Source of the DNA: Asanoa siamensis
GTDB lineage: Bacteria; Actinomycetota; Actinomycetes; Mycobacteriales; Micromonosporaceae
Length of the DNA: 64,000 nucleotides
Direction: 5' to 3'
Assembly: GCF_016862555.1 (NCBI RefSeq)
Contig: NZ_BONE01000022.1
Location: 53,075 to 117,074 of the forward strand
The position numbers and the translations under genes were made by a program. Below the pieces are notes generated by a model that did not search any database, had not been told where the DNA came from, and worked only from the letters and a program-made list of their open reading frames with translations. This document shows, in pieces, positions 17,697 to 27,151 of this stretch. Each line of letters begins with the position of its first letter. Positions within the stretch are counted from its first letter, which is position 1.

Positions 17697-17709
17697 ACGG
17701 ATTATCCGT
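17697..17709. promoter_or_regulatory. Candidate MarR operator upstream of marR-type gene
   Basis: ACGGATTATCCGT is a perfect odd palindrome 22 bp before the MarR start. The same core, CGGA...TATCCG followed by TACGG, occurs upstream of the MFS gene, supporting a shared operator and autoregulation. Confidence 0.55.
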
Positions 17710-17731
17710 TACGGGTCGTAAGCTGGGTTTC

Positions 17732-18217
17732 ATGACCGCCATGGCACCCCGGCGCGACAGCCCCGACCTGTCGTTCCTGCTCGACCACACCAGCCACGCG
17801 CTGCGCTCGCGGATGACCGCGGCGCTGGCCGAGATCGGCCTGACGCCGCGGATGCACTGCGTGCTCGTGCACGCGCTGGGGGCGGAGCGCACGCAGATCC
17901 AACTCGCCGAGATCGGCGACATGGACAAGACGACGATGGTGGTCACCGTCGACGCGCTGGAGTCGGCCGGCCTGGCCGAGCGGCGGCCGTCGAGCACCGA
18001 CCGCCGGGCCCGGATCGTCGCGGTGACGCCGTCGGGGGCTGAGGTGGCCCACCGGAGCCAGGAGATCGTCGACCGGGTGCACGCCGACGCGCTGGGCGCG
18101 CTGCCCGCGACCGAGCGCAAGGCGTTCCTGCACGCCCTCGAGCGGCTGGTCGGCGACCACCTCGCCGCGCCGGTCGAAGCACCCCGCCCGGTCCGCCGCG
18201 CCCGGGAGCGCGGCTGA
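17732..18217 (+). CDS. MarR family transcriptional regulator
   Basis: A 161-residue MarR regulator. Helices about residues 12-45 form the dimer interface; the winged helix-turn-helix spans about 50-105, with IQLAEIGDMDKTTMVVTVDALESAGL as recognition region (read in parts: LAEIGDMDKTTMV) and the wing RRPSSTDRRARIVAVT, whose D-x-R motif is diagnostic. The drug-type MFS gene follows 54 bp downstream on the same strand, with a related palindrome before each gene, so the protein probably represses both its own gene and the pump until it binds a toxic ligand. The start at ATG 17732 has no clear ribosome site. Confidence 0.88.
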   Translation: MTAMAPRRDSPDLSFLLDHTSHALRSRMTAALAEIGLTPRMHCVLVHALGAERTQIQLAEIGDMDKTTMVVTVDALESAGLAERRPSSTDRRARIVAVTPSGAEVAHRSQEIVDRVHADALGALPATERKAFLHALERLVGDHLAAPVEAPRPVRRARERG

Positions 18218-18226
18218 AGTAGTCCC

Positions 18227-18260
18227 TTGAAAGATTGTCTGTAACGGAACTATCCGCTAC
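18227..18260 (+). promoter_or_regulatory. Promoter and operator of the MFS pump gene
   Basis: A -35 like TTGAAA (18227-18232) is followed after 18 bp by TATCCG (18251-18256) as a weak -10. The palindrome at 18241-18260, with arms GTA-n-CGGA and TCCG-n-TAC, overlaps the -10, so a bound MarR protein would block the polymerase. The ATG at 18272 leaves a very short leader. Confidence 0.5.
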
Positions 18261-18271
18261 GGTCCTTGGGT

Positions 18272-19720
18272 ATGGCTATCTCCGCCCGGTGGACCGCCCT
18301 CGGCGTGCTCGCGACCGGCTCCCTGATGACCGTCCTCGACGGCAGCATCGTCACCGTCGCGATGCCCGCCATCGCGACCGACCTCGGCTTCGCGCCGCCG
18401 GCCCTGAGCTGGGTCGTCAACGCCTACCTGATCGCCTTCGGCAGCCTGCTGCTGCTCGCGGGCCGGCTCGGTGACCTGCTCGGTCGCACGTGGATGTTCC
18501 TGGCCGGGACGGCGGTGTTCACGGCGGCGTCGCTGCTGGCCGGTGCGGCGACCACACCGGCGATGCTGATCGCGGCGCGGTTCCTGCAGGGCGCGGGCAG
18601 CGCGATGGCCGTGGCGGTCAGCCTCGGCATCCTGGTCACGCTCTTCACCCGCCCCGCCGAGCGGGCCACGGCGATCGCCGTCTTCAGCTTCACGGGCGCC
18701 GCGGGCGCGGCCGTCGGCCAGGTGCTCGGCGGCGTGCTCACCGACGCGCTGAACTGGCACTGGATCTTCCTCATCAACCTGCCGATCGGCCTCGCGACGG
18801 TGCTGCTGGGCCGCCGGACGCTGCCGGCGGACCGCGGCCTCGGGTTGCGCTCCGGCGCGGATGTCGCAGGGGCCCTGCTCGTCACCGCGGGCCTGGTGGT
18901 GGCGATCTACGCGGTGGCCTCGTCGGGCGGCGTGGCGCGGATGCTCGGCCTGCTCGCGGTCGCCGCGGCTTTGCTGGCGGGCTTCGCGGTGCGGCAGGCC
19001 ACGGCCCGCACCCCGCTGGTGCCGCCGCGGGTGCTGCGCGCACCGGGTGTCGCGGTGGCCAACCTGGTGCAGATCCTCACGCTGGCGGCCTGCTTCGCGT
19101 TCCAGGTGCTGGTGACGCTCTACCTGCAGAACGTGCTGGGTTACGACGCGCTCCACACCGGACTCGCGATGCTGCCGGCGGCGGTGGCGATCGGCGCCGT
19201 CTCGCTAGGGCTGGCGGCGCGCCTCAACGCCCGCTTCGGCGAGCGCCGGATGCTGCTGGTCGGCCTGGTGCTGCTGTTCGGCACGCTCGCCCTGCTGGTC
19301 CGCCTGCCGGTGCACGCGAACTACGTCGTCGACGTGCTCCCGGTGATGCTGCTGGCCTCCGGCTTCGGCCTGGTGCTCCCGGCACTGGCGACCCTGGCGA
19401 TGTCCGGCGCCCGGCCTGACGACGCGGGCCTGGTGTCGGGGGTGTTCAACACGACACAGCAGATCGGCATGGCCCTGGGCGTGGCGGTGCTGTCCACATT
19501 GGCCGCCGCCCGCACCGACGGGCTGCTCGCCGCGGGCAGGCCGGCCGCGGACGCGTTGACCGGTGGTTACCGGCTGGCCTTCGCGGTCGGCGCGGGGCTG
19601 GTCGCGGTGGCCTTCGTCGTCGCTCTCACTCTGCTCCGGCCGTCCGCCCCGCGGACGACGACCGCGCTCCGAACGGACCCGAACGACCTCGAACAGCCCA
19701 TTGCGTTGAGGACCGTCTAG
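18272..19720 (+). CDS. MFS drug efflux transporter (DHA2/EmrB-QacA type)
   Basis: A 482-residue transporter with about 14 membrane helices, the number typical of the DHA2 drug:proton antiporters. Family signs are the start TGSLMTVLDGSIVTVAMP (motif D1 in helix 1), LAGRLGDLLGRTWMF (motif A, helices 2-3), GAAGAAVGQVLGGVLTD (motif C in helix 5) and WHWIFLINLPIG. ATG 18272 is preferred to the in-frame TTG at 18266. The upstream MarR gene and the operator over its promoter indicate induction by a drug-like ligand. The substrates cannot be told from sequence. Confidence 0.9.
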   Translation: MAISARWTALGVLATGSLMTVLDGSIVTVAMPAIATDLGFAPPALSWVVNAYLIAFGSLLLLAGRLGDLLGRTWMFLAGTAVFTAASLLAGAATTPAMLIAARFLQGAGSAMAVAVSLGILVTLFTRPAERATAIAVFSFTGAAGAAVGQVLGGVLTDALNWHWIFLINLPIGLATVLLGRRTLPADRGLGLRSGADVAGALLVTAGLVVAIYAVASSGGVARMLGLLAVAAALLAGFAVRQATARTPLVPPRVLRAPGVAVANLVQILTLAACFAFQVLVTLYLQNVLGYDALHTGLAMLPAAVAIGAVSLGLAARLNARFGERRMLLVGLVLLFGTLALLVRLPVHANYVVDVLPVMLLASGFGLVLPALATLAMSGARPDDAGLVSGVFNTTQQIGMALGVAVLSTLAAARTDGLLAAGRPAADALTGGYRLAFAVGAGLVAVAFVVALTLLRPSAPRTTTALRTDPNDLEQPIALRTV

Positions 19721-19787
19721 ACGGCTGCGATGGTCGGGACATGAGCGGCGGGCGCCGGCCCGCCGCCTTTTCCCGAACGGAGAACCG

Positions 19788-20203
19788 ACGAAGCGCGTAC
19801 TCGTGCGGCTCTTCGCGGCGCTTCGTCCACAGTGGTCGGAAAGAAGATCCAGACCTGGTCGTGCCACGACCCCGTCCGAACCAACCAGTACTTCTACCGG
19901 TCGACCCCCGCCGGCGGGCACTTCGGACTGATGAACGCCGGGAGTGGGCTCTGCCTCCAAGGCTGGGCCAGGGGGTCACAGGTCACACAGGAGGAATGCG
20001 GGGTCGGCCGGACGGCCGCGAGGTGGCAGGAGGTGGCGGTGCCGGGTGGCAGCCCGCTCCCCGGCGGTGTCCTGCTGAAGAACGTCGCGACCGGCCGCTG
20101 CCTGGCGATCCCCGGAGGCCAGACCGCCAACGGCACCTGGCTGGTCACCTGGGACTGCGGCAGCGCCGCCAACCCCGAGCAGATCTGGTACATGGAGCCC
20201 TGA
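19788..20203 (+). pseudogene. Ricin-type lectin domain gene, apparently decayed
   Basis: From GTG 19832 a 123-residue frame encodes one ricin-like beta-trefoil (RICIN) domain: VVGKKIQTWSCHDPVRTNQ, GLMNAGSGLCLQGW, LLKNVATGRCLAIPGG and WDCGSAANPEQIW with paired cysteines and Q-x-W-like repeats. Such domains are normally secreted, but no signal peptide precedes it in frame. In another frame, ACG AAG CGC GTA CTC GTG (19788) reads like KRVLVRLFAAL, a signal-peptide start preceded by GGAGAA, but with ACG where ATG is expected and then running out of frame. I infer loss of the start and of the signal core. If expressed, the protein would stay inside the cell. Confidence 0.5.
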
Positions 20204-20214
20204 TCCCGCGGGCG

Positions 20215-20946
20215 TCAGCGCGGAGAGAGCAGGCAGAACTCGTTGCCCTCCGGGTCCGTCATGACCGTCCACGGGACGTCCAGGTCGATCGGCGTGGCGC
20301 CGAGGGTGCGCAGTCTGGCCACCTCGGTCGCCGCGTCGTCGTTCGGGTACGGGCGGATGTCGAGGTGCACCCTGTTCCACACCGTCTTCGCGTCGGGTGT
20401 GCGCAGGAACTGCAGGTACGGGCCGACGCCCGTCGCCGAGCGGAAGACCGCGTTGTGGTCGGTCGTCCGGACGAGCGTCCAGTCCGTCGCCGCGCCCCAG
20501 AAGCGGGCCATCGCCGCCGGATCCGCGCAGTCGACCACCACCGAGGCGATCGGGCCGGTGTCGCGGATCAGCGGGCCGGGGGCCAGGACGCAGAACTCGT
20601 TGCCCTCCGGATCGGCCAGCACCACCCAGTCCTCGGCCTCGCCCTGGCCCACGTCGGCGCGCGTCGCACCGAGGGCCGTCAGGCGCGCGACGAGTTCCGC
20701 CTGATGGGCCGCGGAGGTCGTGGCGAGGTCGACGTGCACGCGGTTCTTCACGGTCTTCGGGTCCGGGGAGGCGACGAGGTCGATGGAGACGGCGGTAGGG
20801 TCGGGATAGTCGAAGCCCGCGGGCTCGATGTTGAGCACGCCGGGTGCCTCGACCGAGACCTCCCAACCGAGCGCCGCCGCCCAGAAACGGCCCAGCAGAG
20901 CCTCGTCCCGGGCCTTCATCGTGATGTGTACGAGCCGCGTCGCCAT
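20215..20946 (-). CDS. VOC family protein with two glyoxalase domains
   Basis: A 243-residue protein made of two similar halves, residues about 1-115 and 120-243, each a vicinal-oxygen-chelate domain. Both halves contain the pattern KTV-x-NRVH-D and end with DPEGNEFC, showing an internal duplication. Opening segment MATRLVHITMKARD supplies the first metal-ligand-type histidine. Glyoxalase/bleomycin-resistance proteins of this kind bind a metal or sequester a ligand; the substrate is unknown. ATG 20946 was chosen; GTG 20952 is in frame. It ends 12 bp from the convergent lectin remnant. Confidence 0.85.
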   Translation of the reverse strand: MATRLVHITMKARDEALLGRFWAAALGWEVSVEAPGVLNIEPAGFDYPDPTAVSIDLVASPDPKTVKNRVHVDLATTSAAHQAELVARLTALGATRADVGQGEAEDWVVLADPEGNEFCVLAPGPLIRDTGPIASVVVDCADPAAMARFWGAATDWTLVRTTDHNAVFRSATGVGPYLQFLRTPDAKTVWNRVHLDIRPYPNDDAATEVARLRTLGATPIDLDVPWTVMTDPEGNEFCLLSPR

Positions 20947-20969
20947 GCGCACGACGCTAGCGCGGTGCC

Positions 20970-21359
20970 CTAGAAGCTCATCGCACCGGCATGGTCGACC
21001 TCGACGAGGAAGGCCACCCGGTCGGTGCGCAACGGGTACGGGCCACCCAGGTATTTCTGCGCCAGCCGGTCGATGATCTCCCAGCCCCGGTCGCCGTCGA
21101 CCACCTCGACCACCCGGCCGCGCAGGTGGGCCATCTCGTTGGGGGCGTCCCGCCCGGTCAGCGAGATCGCCACCCGCGGGTCGCGTGCGATGTTGCGGGC
21201 CTTGCGCGACCCGGGCGAGGTCAGGAACGCCACGTGCGGCCCCTCGCGGCTCACCCAGACCGGCACGCTGTGCGGCGCGCCGTCAGGGAGCAGGGTCGCG
21301 AGGTGTGCCGTGCACGGCGTGTCGAGCAGCCGGACCACGTCGCTGGGCAGGTCACTCAT
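20970..21359 (-). CDS. PPOX-class (F420- or FMN-dependent) oxidoreductase
   Basis: A 129-residue split-barrel protein of the pyridoxamine 5'-phosphate oxidase-like superfamily, Rv1155-like. Typical segments are [21 protein letters not shown] (read here in part: [17 protein letters not shown]), [20 protein letters not shown] and [10 protein letters not shown]. In actinobacteria such proteins often use coenzyme F420; the cofactor here is inferred. ATG 21359 gives the usual start [12 protein letters not shown]. It sits 23 bp upstream of the VOC gene on the minus strand, probably in one operon, and diverges from glyA over 63 bp. Confidence 0.82.
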   Translation of the reverse strand: MSDLPSDVVRLLDTPCTAHLATLLPDGAPHSVPVWVSREGPHVAFLTSPGSRKARNIARDPRVAISLTGRDAPNEMAHLRGRVVEVVDGDRGWEIIDRLAQKYLGGPYPLRTDRVAFLVEVDHAGAMSF

Positions 21360-21422
21360 GATCTCGACGGTACGCCGCCATTCGGACACCCGCTGCCCCG
21401 GCGCCACGGCGGCTGGACCAGA

Positions 21423-22985
21423 ATGAGCCACATGGAGACGATCGTCGGCAGGTATCTCGGCGCGGTGGGCCCGACCCAGGTGGACCCGTCCGCCATCGGG
21501 TTCTACGCGATGCTCGACGCGGTGCGGGCCGTCGAGCCGGGCATCGCCGCCGCTACCGTGCAGGAGTTGCTCGACCAGCGGTCACACCTCAAGCTGATCG
21601 CGTCCGAGAACTTCAGCTCGCTGGCGACGCAGGCGGCGCAGGGCTCCCTGCTCACCGACAAATACGCGGAGGGTTTCCCGGGTCACCGGTTCTACGCCGG
21701 CTGCGACAACGTGGACACGATCGAGGCGCGGGCGGCCAAGCTGGCCACCGACCTGTTCGGCGCCGACCACGCGTACGTGCAGCCGCACTCCGGCGCCGAC
21801 GCCAACCTCGTCGCGTTCCTGGCGATCCTGGCCACCCGGGTCGAGGCCGACGTGCTGACCCGGTTCGGCACCGCCGACGCCCCGGCCCGGCTGCCGCAGC
21901 TGACCGTCGAGCAGTTCGCGCAGCTCCGGCGCGAGGTCAACGACCAGCGGCTGCTGGCGATGGACTACTACTCCGGCGGGCACCTGACGCACGGATACCG
22001 GTTCAACATCTCGAGCCGCATGTTCGACGCGCACTCGTACTCCGTGGATCCGGAGACCAAGCTGCTGGACCTCGCGGCCGTGCGGGCCAAGGCCAAGGAG
22101 GTCCGGCCGCTGATCCTGCTCGCCGGCTACTCCGCGTACTCCCGGAAGATCAATTTCGCGAAGCTCCGGGAGATCGCCGACGAGGTCGGCGCGACCCTGA
22201 TGGTCGACATGGCGCACTTCGCCGGCCTGGTGGCGGGCAAGGTGTTCACCGGCGACTTCGACCCGGTGGCCCACGCGCACGTCGTCACCACGACCACGCA
22301 CAAGACGCTGCGCGGCCCGCGCGGCGGCATGGTGCTGTCGACGGGTGAATACGCGGAGGCCCTCGACAAGGGCTGCCCCGCGATCCTCGGCGGCCCGCTC
22401 TCGCACGTGATGGCCGCGAAGGCGGTCGCGCTGCGCGAGGCGTCGCAGCCCGAGTTCGCCGACTACGCCGCCCGGATCGTCGCCAACTCGCAGGCGCTGG
22501 CGGAGGGCCTGCTGAAGCGGGGCGTCCCGGTGCTCACCGGCGGCACCGACAACCACCTGCTGCTGGTCGACGTCGAGGAGGGCTTCGGCCTGACGGGCCG
22601 CCAGGCGGAGCAGGCCCTGCGCGACTGCGGCATGACGCTCAACCGCAACAGCCTGCCGGGCGACCCCAACGGCGCCTGGTACACGAGCGGCCTGCGCCTG
22701 GGCACGCCGGCCCTGACCACGCTCGGCATGGGCACCGGGGAGATGGACGAGATCGCCGACATCATCGCCCGCGTGCTGGCGGCCACCACGCCGGCCGCCG
22801 GCGAGGGCGGCAAGCCGGCGAGCAAGGCCAAGTTCACGACGACACCGGACGCGGTCGACGAGGCCGGCAAGCGGGTGCACGCGTTGCTCGCGCAGCACGT
22901 GCTCTACCCGAACCTCGACCTCGACCACGTGCACCCGAGCGACTTCGGCCTGACGGCCTTCGAACACCGGGGCGCGGCCGCCTAA
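21423..22985 (+). CDS. glyA: Serine hydroxymethyltransferase
   Basis: A 520-residue PLP enzyme that interconverts serine and glycine while transferring a one-carbon unit to tetrahydrofolate. Motifs: [12 protein letters not shown] near the N-terminus, the PLP lysine K294 in [16 protein letters not shown], and the C-terminal [15 protein letters not shown]. At 520 residues it is longer than the usual 420; insertions lie around residues 135-185 ([16 protein letters not shown] onward), as seen in a long actinobacterial SHMT type. ATG 21423 or ATG 21432 could be the start. The stop overlaps the convergent KAS III gene by 4 bp. No riboswitch is visible upstream. Confidence 0.93.
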   Translation: MSHMETIVGRYLGAVGPTQVDPSAIGFYAMLDAVRAVEPGIAAATVQELLDQRSHLKLIASENFSSLATQAAQGSLLTDKYAEGFPGHRFYAGCDNVDTIEARAAKLATDLFGADHAYVQPHSGADANLVAFLAILATRVEADVLTRFGTADAPARLPQLTVEQFAQLRREVNDQRLLAMDYYSGGHLTHGYRFNISSRMFDAHSYSVDPETKLLDLAAVRAKAKEVRPLILLAGYSAYSRKINFAKLREIADEVGATLMVDMAHFAGLVAGKVFTGDFDPVAHAHVVTTTTHKTLRGPRGGMVLSTGEYAEALDKGCPAILGGPLSHVMAAKAVALREASQPEFADYAARIVANSQALAEGLLKRGVPVLTGGTDNHLLLVDVEEGFGLTGRQAEQALRDCGMTLNRNSLPGDPNGAWYTSGLRLGTPALTTLGMGTGEMDEIADIIARVLAATTPAAGEGGKPASKAKFTTTPDAVDEAGKRVHALLAQHVLYPNLDLDHVHPSDFGLTAFEHRGAAA

Positions 22986-23959
22986 GGGAGGTCGACCACG
23001 ACCGCGGAGTAGGACAGCCCCGCGCCGAAGCCCACGAGCAGGGCCGGGCCGCGCGGGGCGTCGGGGGCCGCGAGCAGCGCGTCCAGGGCGAGCGGGATCG
23101 AGGCCGCCGACGTGTTGCCGGCCGTCTCGATGTCGCGGGCGATCACGCAGGAGTCCGGCAGCCCCAGGGCCGCGGCCATCTTGTCGGTGATCCGGGCGTT
23201 CGCCTGATGGGGTACGAACGCCGCCAGGTTCTCCGGTTCGAGGCCGGCCGCCTTCACCGCGTCGCGGGCCGTCCCGATGACCTCGCCGACCGCCCACCGG
23301 AACACCTCGGGCCCCGACATCGACATCGTCGGCCAGACGTCCGGGTGCTCGCGCAGGTTGGTCCACGGCACCTCGTGCCCGATCAGCTTGAACCGCGACC
23401 CGTCTGCGCCCCAGACCACCGGCCCGATCCCCGGCTCCGGCGCCGGCCCGACGACGACGGCCCCGGCGCCGTCGGCGAACAGGAACGCGAGCGACCGGTC
23501 CGTCGGGTCGACGATGTCGGTCATCTTCTCGGAGCCGATCACCAGCACGTGCCGCGCGCTGCCGGCCCGAACCAGCGCGTCCGCGACCGCGACCGCGTGC
23601 GAGAACCCGGCGCAGGCCACCCCGAGGTCGATGGCGGCGGCCCCGGTCGCACCGACCAGATCGGCCACCTGCGGTGCCGCCGGCGGCGACTGGTGCGTGA
23701 AGGACATGGATGCCACCAGCACGGTGTCGACCGCGGACGGGTCCAGGCCCGCGCGGCAGACCGCCTGCCGGCCGGCCGCCGCCGCCATGCTGATCACCGT
23801 CTCGTCGGGGCCGCCGAAGCGCCGGCTCACGATGCCGGACCGCCGCCGGATCCACTCGTCGGTCGAGTCGATCCGCGTGCAGATCTCGGCGTTGGACACC
23901 ACCCGCGCGGGGCGGTACGCACCAACGCTGATCAATCGACTGCCCCGGTCCGTGCGCAT
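22982..23959 (-). CDS. 3-oxoacyl-ACP synthase III (FabH-like)
   Basis: A 325-residue condensing enzyme of the KAS III family, with the complete catalytic triad: C116 in [12 protein letters not shown]251 in PHQANARI and N282 in TAGNTSAAS. The N-terminal motif [12 protein letters not shown] is also diagnostic. It starts acyl chains by condensing an acyl-CoA with malonyl-ACP. There is no fatty-acid or polyketide gene cluster around it, so it may be a stand-alone FabH homologue for a special starter; I therefore leave the symbol blank. ATG 23959 follows AGGGGG; the GTG at 23965 would overlap that site. The 3' end overlaps glyA by 4 bp. Confidence 0.88.
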   Translation of the reverse strand: MRTDRGSRLISVGAYRPARVVSNAEICTRIDSTDEWIRRRSGIVSRRFGGPDETVISMAAAAGRQAVCRAGLDPSAVDTVLVASMSFTHQSPPAAPQVADLVGATGAAAIDLGVACAGFSHAVAVADALVRAGSARHVLVIGSEKMTDIVDPTDRSLAFLFADGAGAVVVGPAPEPGIGPVVWGADGSRFKLIGHEVPWTNLREHPDVWPTMSMSGPEVFRWAVGEVIGTARDAVKAAGLEPENLAAFVPHQANARITDKMAAALGLPDSCVIARDIETAGNTSAASIPLALDALLAAPDAPRGPALLVGFGAGLSYSAVVVDLP

Positions 23960-24018
23960 CGACACCCCCTAGCAATTACAGCCAGCGCGGCCCGGGGGCC
24001 GGGCCGGATTGGCGAACC

Positions 24019-25042
24019 TCAGGAGCCACTCCGGGACGCTTCCAGCAACTCGTTCGCCGAGGCTCGCACGTGCCGCGCGACGGTCGGCGACACGCCCACC
24101 GGACGACTCGCCCAAGCCACCGCCCGCTGCGCCGACGCCGCCCCCGGCCGCCCGGCGGTGGGGTGCACCAGCGCGTGCAACAGCTCGTCGCCGGCCCGGC
24201 CCAGCGCGGCCACGGCGGCGACCAGGTCCGGCGGGGCGGGCGCGGCGAGCGCGTCGGCCTCGGTGCGCAGCGCGCGGTGCGCGTGCCCCAGCGCCCCGCC
24301 CACGTGCGGGACCGCGACCGGGAAGCGCCGCAGGAGCCTCCGGGTGTCGCGGTGCAGCAGGGCTACCGAGACCAGCCGGCCCACCCGCTCGGCCTCGGCG
24401 ACCAGCTCACGCAGCAGGTGCCGGGCCGAGTCGATCCGCTCCGCCGCGTCGCGGGTCGCCACCCGATCGGCGGCACGGAGCCCGTCGCGCCCCTCCTCGA
24501 ACGCGTCGGCGAGCCAGGACCGCACCTCGGCCGTCGACCGGCGCAGCGTGAACAGCGGCGCCAGGGGCACGATCACGGCCCGTACGCCGAGCGCCACCCC
24601 GGCCCCGATCAGCGCGTCGATCCAGCGCTCGTAGTAGATCCCGGCGCCGGCCGACGGATAGAGGGCCACGATCAGCACGGCCGTGGTCGTCGCCTGGTTG
24701 AGCAGCATCTTGCCGCCGCTGACCAGCAGCGCGAGCCCGGCGGCCAGCACCACCACCACGGCGAGCTGCAGCGGGCCGCGGCCGATCAGGTGGACCAGGC
24801 CGTCGGCCAGGATCAGCCCGACCGTCACGCCGAGGATCAGCTCGACGGTCTGCCGTACCTGCCGGCCGATCGAGCCGCCGACGACGAGGACCGCGGCCGC
24901 CGGCGCGAAGAAACGCGTTGGTCGCGCCGAGCGCCATCTCCGCGAGGAACCAGGCCAGCCCCGCCGCGACACCGATCTGCAGCACCACCCACCGGTCGGC
25001 CCAGGTCGCCCGTAGGCGCGCGCGAAGCCGGCCGGGCGTCAC
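24019..25042 (-). pseudogene. FUSC/aromatic acid exporter-like membrane protein with a frameshift
   Basis: From GTG 25042 one frame encodes RLRATWADRWVVLQIGVAAGLAWFLAEMALGATNAF, the expected first part of a FUSC-family protein. The family sequence then continues in the +1 frame as FFAPAAAVLVVGG and several membrane helices (to about VPLAPLFTL), followed by a helical cytoplasmic tail to 24019. The join is at a run of three T in mRNA sense (forward AAA at 24911-24913); with two T the gene would be intact, about 340 residues. Such proteins relate to aromatic acid efflux (YhcP/AaeB-like) domains. GTG overlaps the DoxX-like stop by 4 bp. Confidence 0.75.
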
Positions 25043-25479
25043 CTGCGCATGCGGAGGAAGCCGCGGACCACGTCGTCCGCGAGCAGGGACAGGCCGATGC
25101 CCAGCAGCCAGGTGTCCTTGGCCAGCGGCACGCCCGCCTCCGTCGGCCGCAGGCTGCCGTCGCGGCGTAGGCCGGGTGTGCGGAGGTAGAAGCCCACGAG
25201 CCCCGCCGCGAAGCCGGTCAACGCCAGCCCGGCGACTCCCTCCGGCACCAGCGGGAACAGCAGCACCGAGCCGATCGCGATCTCGGCCGTGGAGAGCAGC
25301 CGGAGGAACTGCTTCGGCTCCATCTCGCCCAGGAACGGGTACGCCGTGGACGCCTGACCGTGATACGCCTTCGCGGTCACCTCGTCGGCTCCCCGCTTCT
25401 CCAGGCCCGAGTTGAGCACGAAGGCTCCGGCGGCCAGCCGCAGCGGCGCCTGGTGGGCGAGATCTCGCAGCAGCAACAC
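25039..25479 (-). CDS. DoxX-like membrane protein
   Basis: A 146-residue protein with about four membrane segments and a DoxX-like beginning: LRLAAGAFVLNSGLEK, followed by an acidic-basic loop (ADEVTAKAYHG) and a second segment with RLLSTAEIAIGSVLLFPLVPEG. DoxX-like proteins are poorly defined; some support quinone-linked or redox reactions in the membrane. GTG 25479 is preceded by GGAGGAG. Its stop overlaps the GTG of the FUSC-like gene by 4 bp, so the two are one operon. Confidence 0.65.
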   Translation of the reverse strand: MLLLRDLAHQAPLRLAAGAFVLNSGLEKRGADEVTAKAYHGQASTAYPFLGEMEPKQFLRLLSTAEIAIGSVLLFPLVPEGVAGLALTGFAAGLVGFYLRTPGLRRDGSLRPTEAGVPLAKDTWLLGIGLSLLADDVVRGFLRMRR

Positions 25480-25618
25480 GTGACTCCTCCTTGTTCGCGA
25501 CAACATGATGCGGACAGGGGGGATCATGCACGCCCGTACCCGTTGGCGCCTGGCTCAAACTGGCCGCCACCTCGCGTCCACCGGCCCGTAACGCGGACCG
25601 GCTATCCTCCCGGGCCAT

Positions 25619-27151
25619 ATGAACGCCGTCCCGCGGGTCGTCCGCAACGACTGGTCCACCGTCACCGTGCCCGACCTGGCCGGCTGGCGACCGACGCGCA
25701 CGGTCAGCGTGATCATCCCGGCCTACCGGTGCCAGGAGACCCTCGACCTGACGCTGGCCTCGCTGAGCCGGCAGACGTACCCGGCCGAGCTGCTCGAGGT
25801 GGTCGTCGCCGACGACGGGTCGGAGCCCGCGCTGCGGCTGCCGCCCCTCCGCCCGGCCCGCACGACGCTGGTCCGCGTCGAACAGGGCTGGGGACGGGCC
25901 AACGCGCTCGCCTGGGGCGTCCGGCACAGCACCGGCGAGATCCTGCACTGGCTGGACGCCGACATGGTGGTCTACCCCGACCACGTGGCGGCGCAGGTCC
26001 GCTGGCAGCACGTGCTGCCGTACGCGGTGACCCTGGGCTACAAGCGCTTCGTCGACGCGGCCGAGCACGGCCCGTGGCCCGCGCCCGAGGTGGTCGACGA
26101 CGCGTGGCGGCGGGGCGTGCCCGAGGGCCTGTTCGGGGGCGCGGCCGGCGAGCCGCACAGCTACGTCGAGCGCTACATCACCCAGACAGACCAGCTCCGC
26201 ACCGCCGACCACCTGGCGTTCCGGATCCACGTCGGTGCCACCGCCGCGCTGACCCGCGACCTCTACGAGGCGGCCGCCGGATTCGACACCGGCCTGCGGC
26301 TCGGCGAGGACACCGAGTTCGGCTACCGGCTCGCCCAGGCGGGTGCGGTGTTCGTGCCGGAGCCGGCCGCCCGCGCCTGGCACCTCGGCCGCACCCAGGT
26401 GATGAAGGCCCGCGCCCAGGTGGCCCGCTACAACCAGGCGTTCTTCGCCGACCGCATCCCGTACCCCCGGCATACCCGCACGTCCGGCGGGACGGTCTGG
26501 ACCGTGCCCCTGGCCGAGGTGGTCGTTCCGGTCGGCGACGAGCCGCTGGAGCGGGTCCGGGCCGCGACCGACGCCGTGCTCCACGGCACCGACCTCGACG
26601 TGCGGGTCAACCTGCTGGGCCCGTGGGACAAGCTCGAGGACGGGCGCGTGTCGCCGATCGCGGACCCGCACCTCGACCTGCGGTTGATCGCCGCGACCTA
26701 CCGCGGCGAGCCGCGCGTCCGCCTGGTCACCGAACCGGTCGACGCCTTCCCCGCGCCGTTCCTGCTCGATCTGCCGCCGGCGCACCGGCTCGCGCCGGAC
26801 ACCCTGCGCCACCTGGTCGAGCTGGCCGACCACCACCAGGTCGGGCTGGTCCGGGCCGGCGAGGTAGCGCTCTGGCGCACCGCCGCCGTGCGCCGGGCCG
26901 AGCAGGTGCGCGCCCCCGGCGAGGCGCTGCGGGACGTGGTGACCGCCGTCTGGGGCAGCCGCGACGAGACGCCCGCCGCGGTCGGGATCACCCCCGACGA
27001 CGAGGGCGCGCCCGTGGCGGCGGGCCGGCGGAAGCGGCCGTTGCCGTCCACCGTCGAGGTCGGTGGGGTGCGCTCGCTGGCGAGGGCGACGATGGTGGTC
27101 GGGCGGCTGACCGCCCGTCAGCTCAGGGTGAGGTTGATCCGGCGACGTTGA
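25619..27151 (+). CDS. Family 2 glycosyltransferase
   Basis: A 510-residue GT-A glycosyltransferase. Residues about 29-250 hold the catalytic domain: VSVIIPAYRCQETLDL, VVVADDGSEPA (nucleotide-binding acid), GWGRANALAWG, and the metal-binding D-x-D in LHWLDADMVV; GLRLGEDTEFGYRLAQAG is the ED motif for the acceptor base. Residues about 290-510 are a second domain I do not recognise. Acceptor and sugar are unknown; cell-surface polysaccharide or glycolipid synthesis is likely. A TATCCT hexamer lies 13 bp before the ATG. It converges on another GT2 gene with a 29-bp overlap of coding ends. Confidence 0.85.
   Translation: MNAVPRVVRNDWSTVTVPDLAGWRPTRTVSVIIPAYRCQETLDLTLASLSRQTYPAELLEVVVADDGSEPALRLPPLRPARTTLVRVEQGWGRANALAWGVRHSTGEILHWLDADMVVYPDHVAAQVRWQHVLPYAVTLGYKRFVDAAEHGPWPAPEVVDDAWRRGVPEGLFGGAAGEPHSYVERYITQTDQLRTADHLAFRIHVGATAALTRDLYEAAAGFDTGLRLGEDTEFGYRLAQAGAVFVPEPAARAWHLGRTQVMKARAQVARYNQAFFADRIPYPRHTRTSGGTVWTVPLAEVVVPVGDEPLERVRAATDAVLHGTDLDVRVNLLGPWDKLEDGRVSPIADPHLDLRLIAATYRGEPRVRLVTEPVDAFPAPFLLDLPPAHRLAPDTLRHLVELADHHQVGLVRAGEVALWRTAAVRRAEQVRAPGEALRDVVTAVWGSRDETPAAVGITPDDEGAPVAAGRRKRPLPSTVEVGGVRSLARATMVVGRLTARQLRVRLIRRR

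Noticed and set aside
21360..21422. Glycine or other riboswitch in front of glyA
   Set aside because: Only 63 bp separate the divergent starts, too short, and no conserved aptamer pairing is visible.
21582..23975. Open reading frame of about 800 codons antisense to glyA and across the KAS III gene
   Set aside because: No recognisable domain and biased composition; both real genes in this stretch have all catalytic residues.
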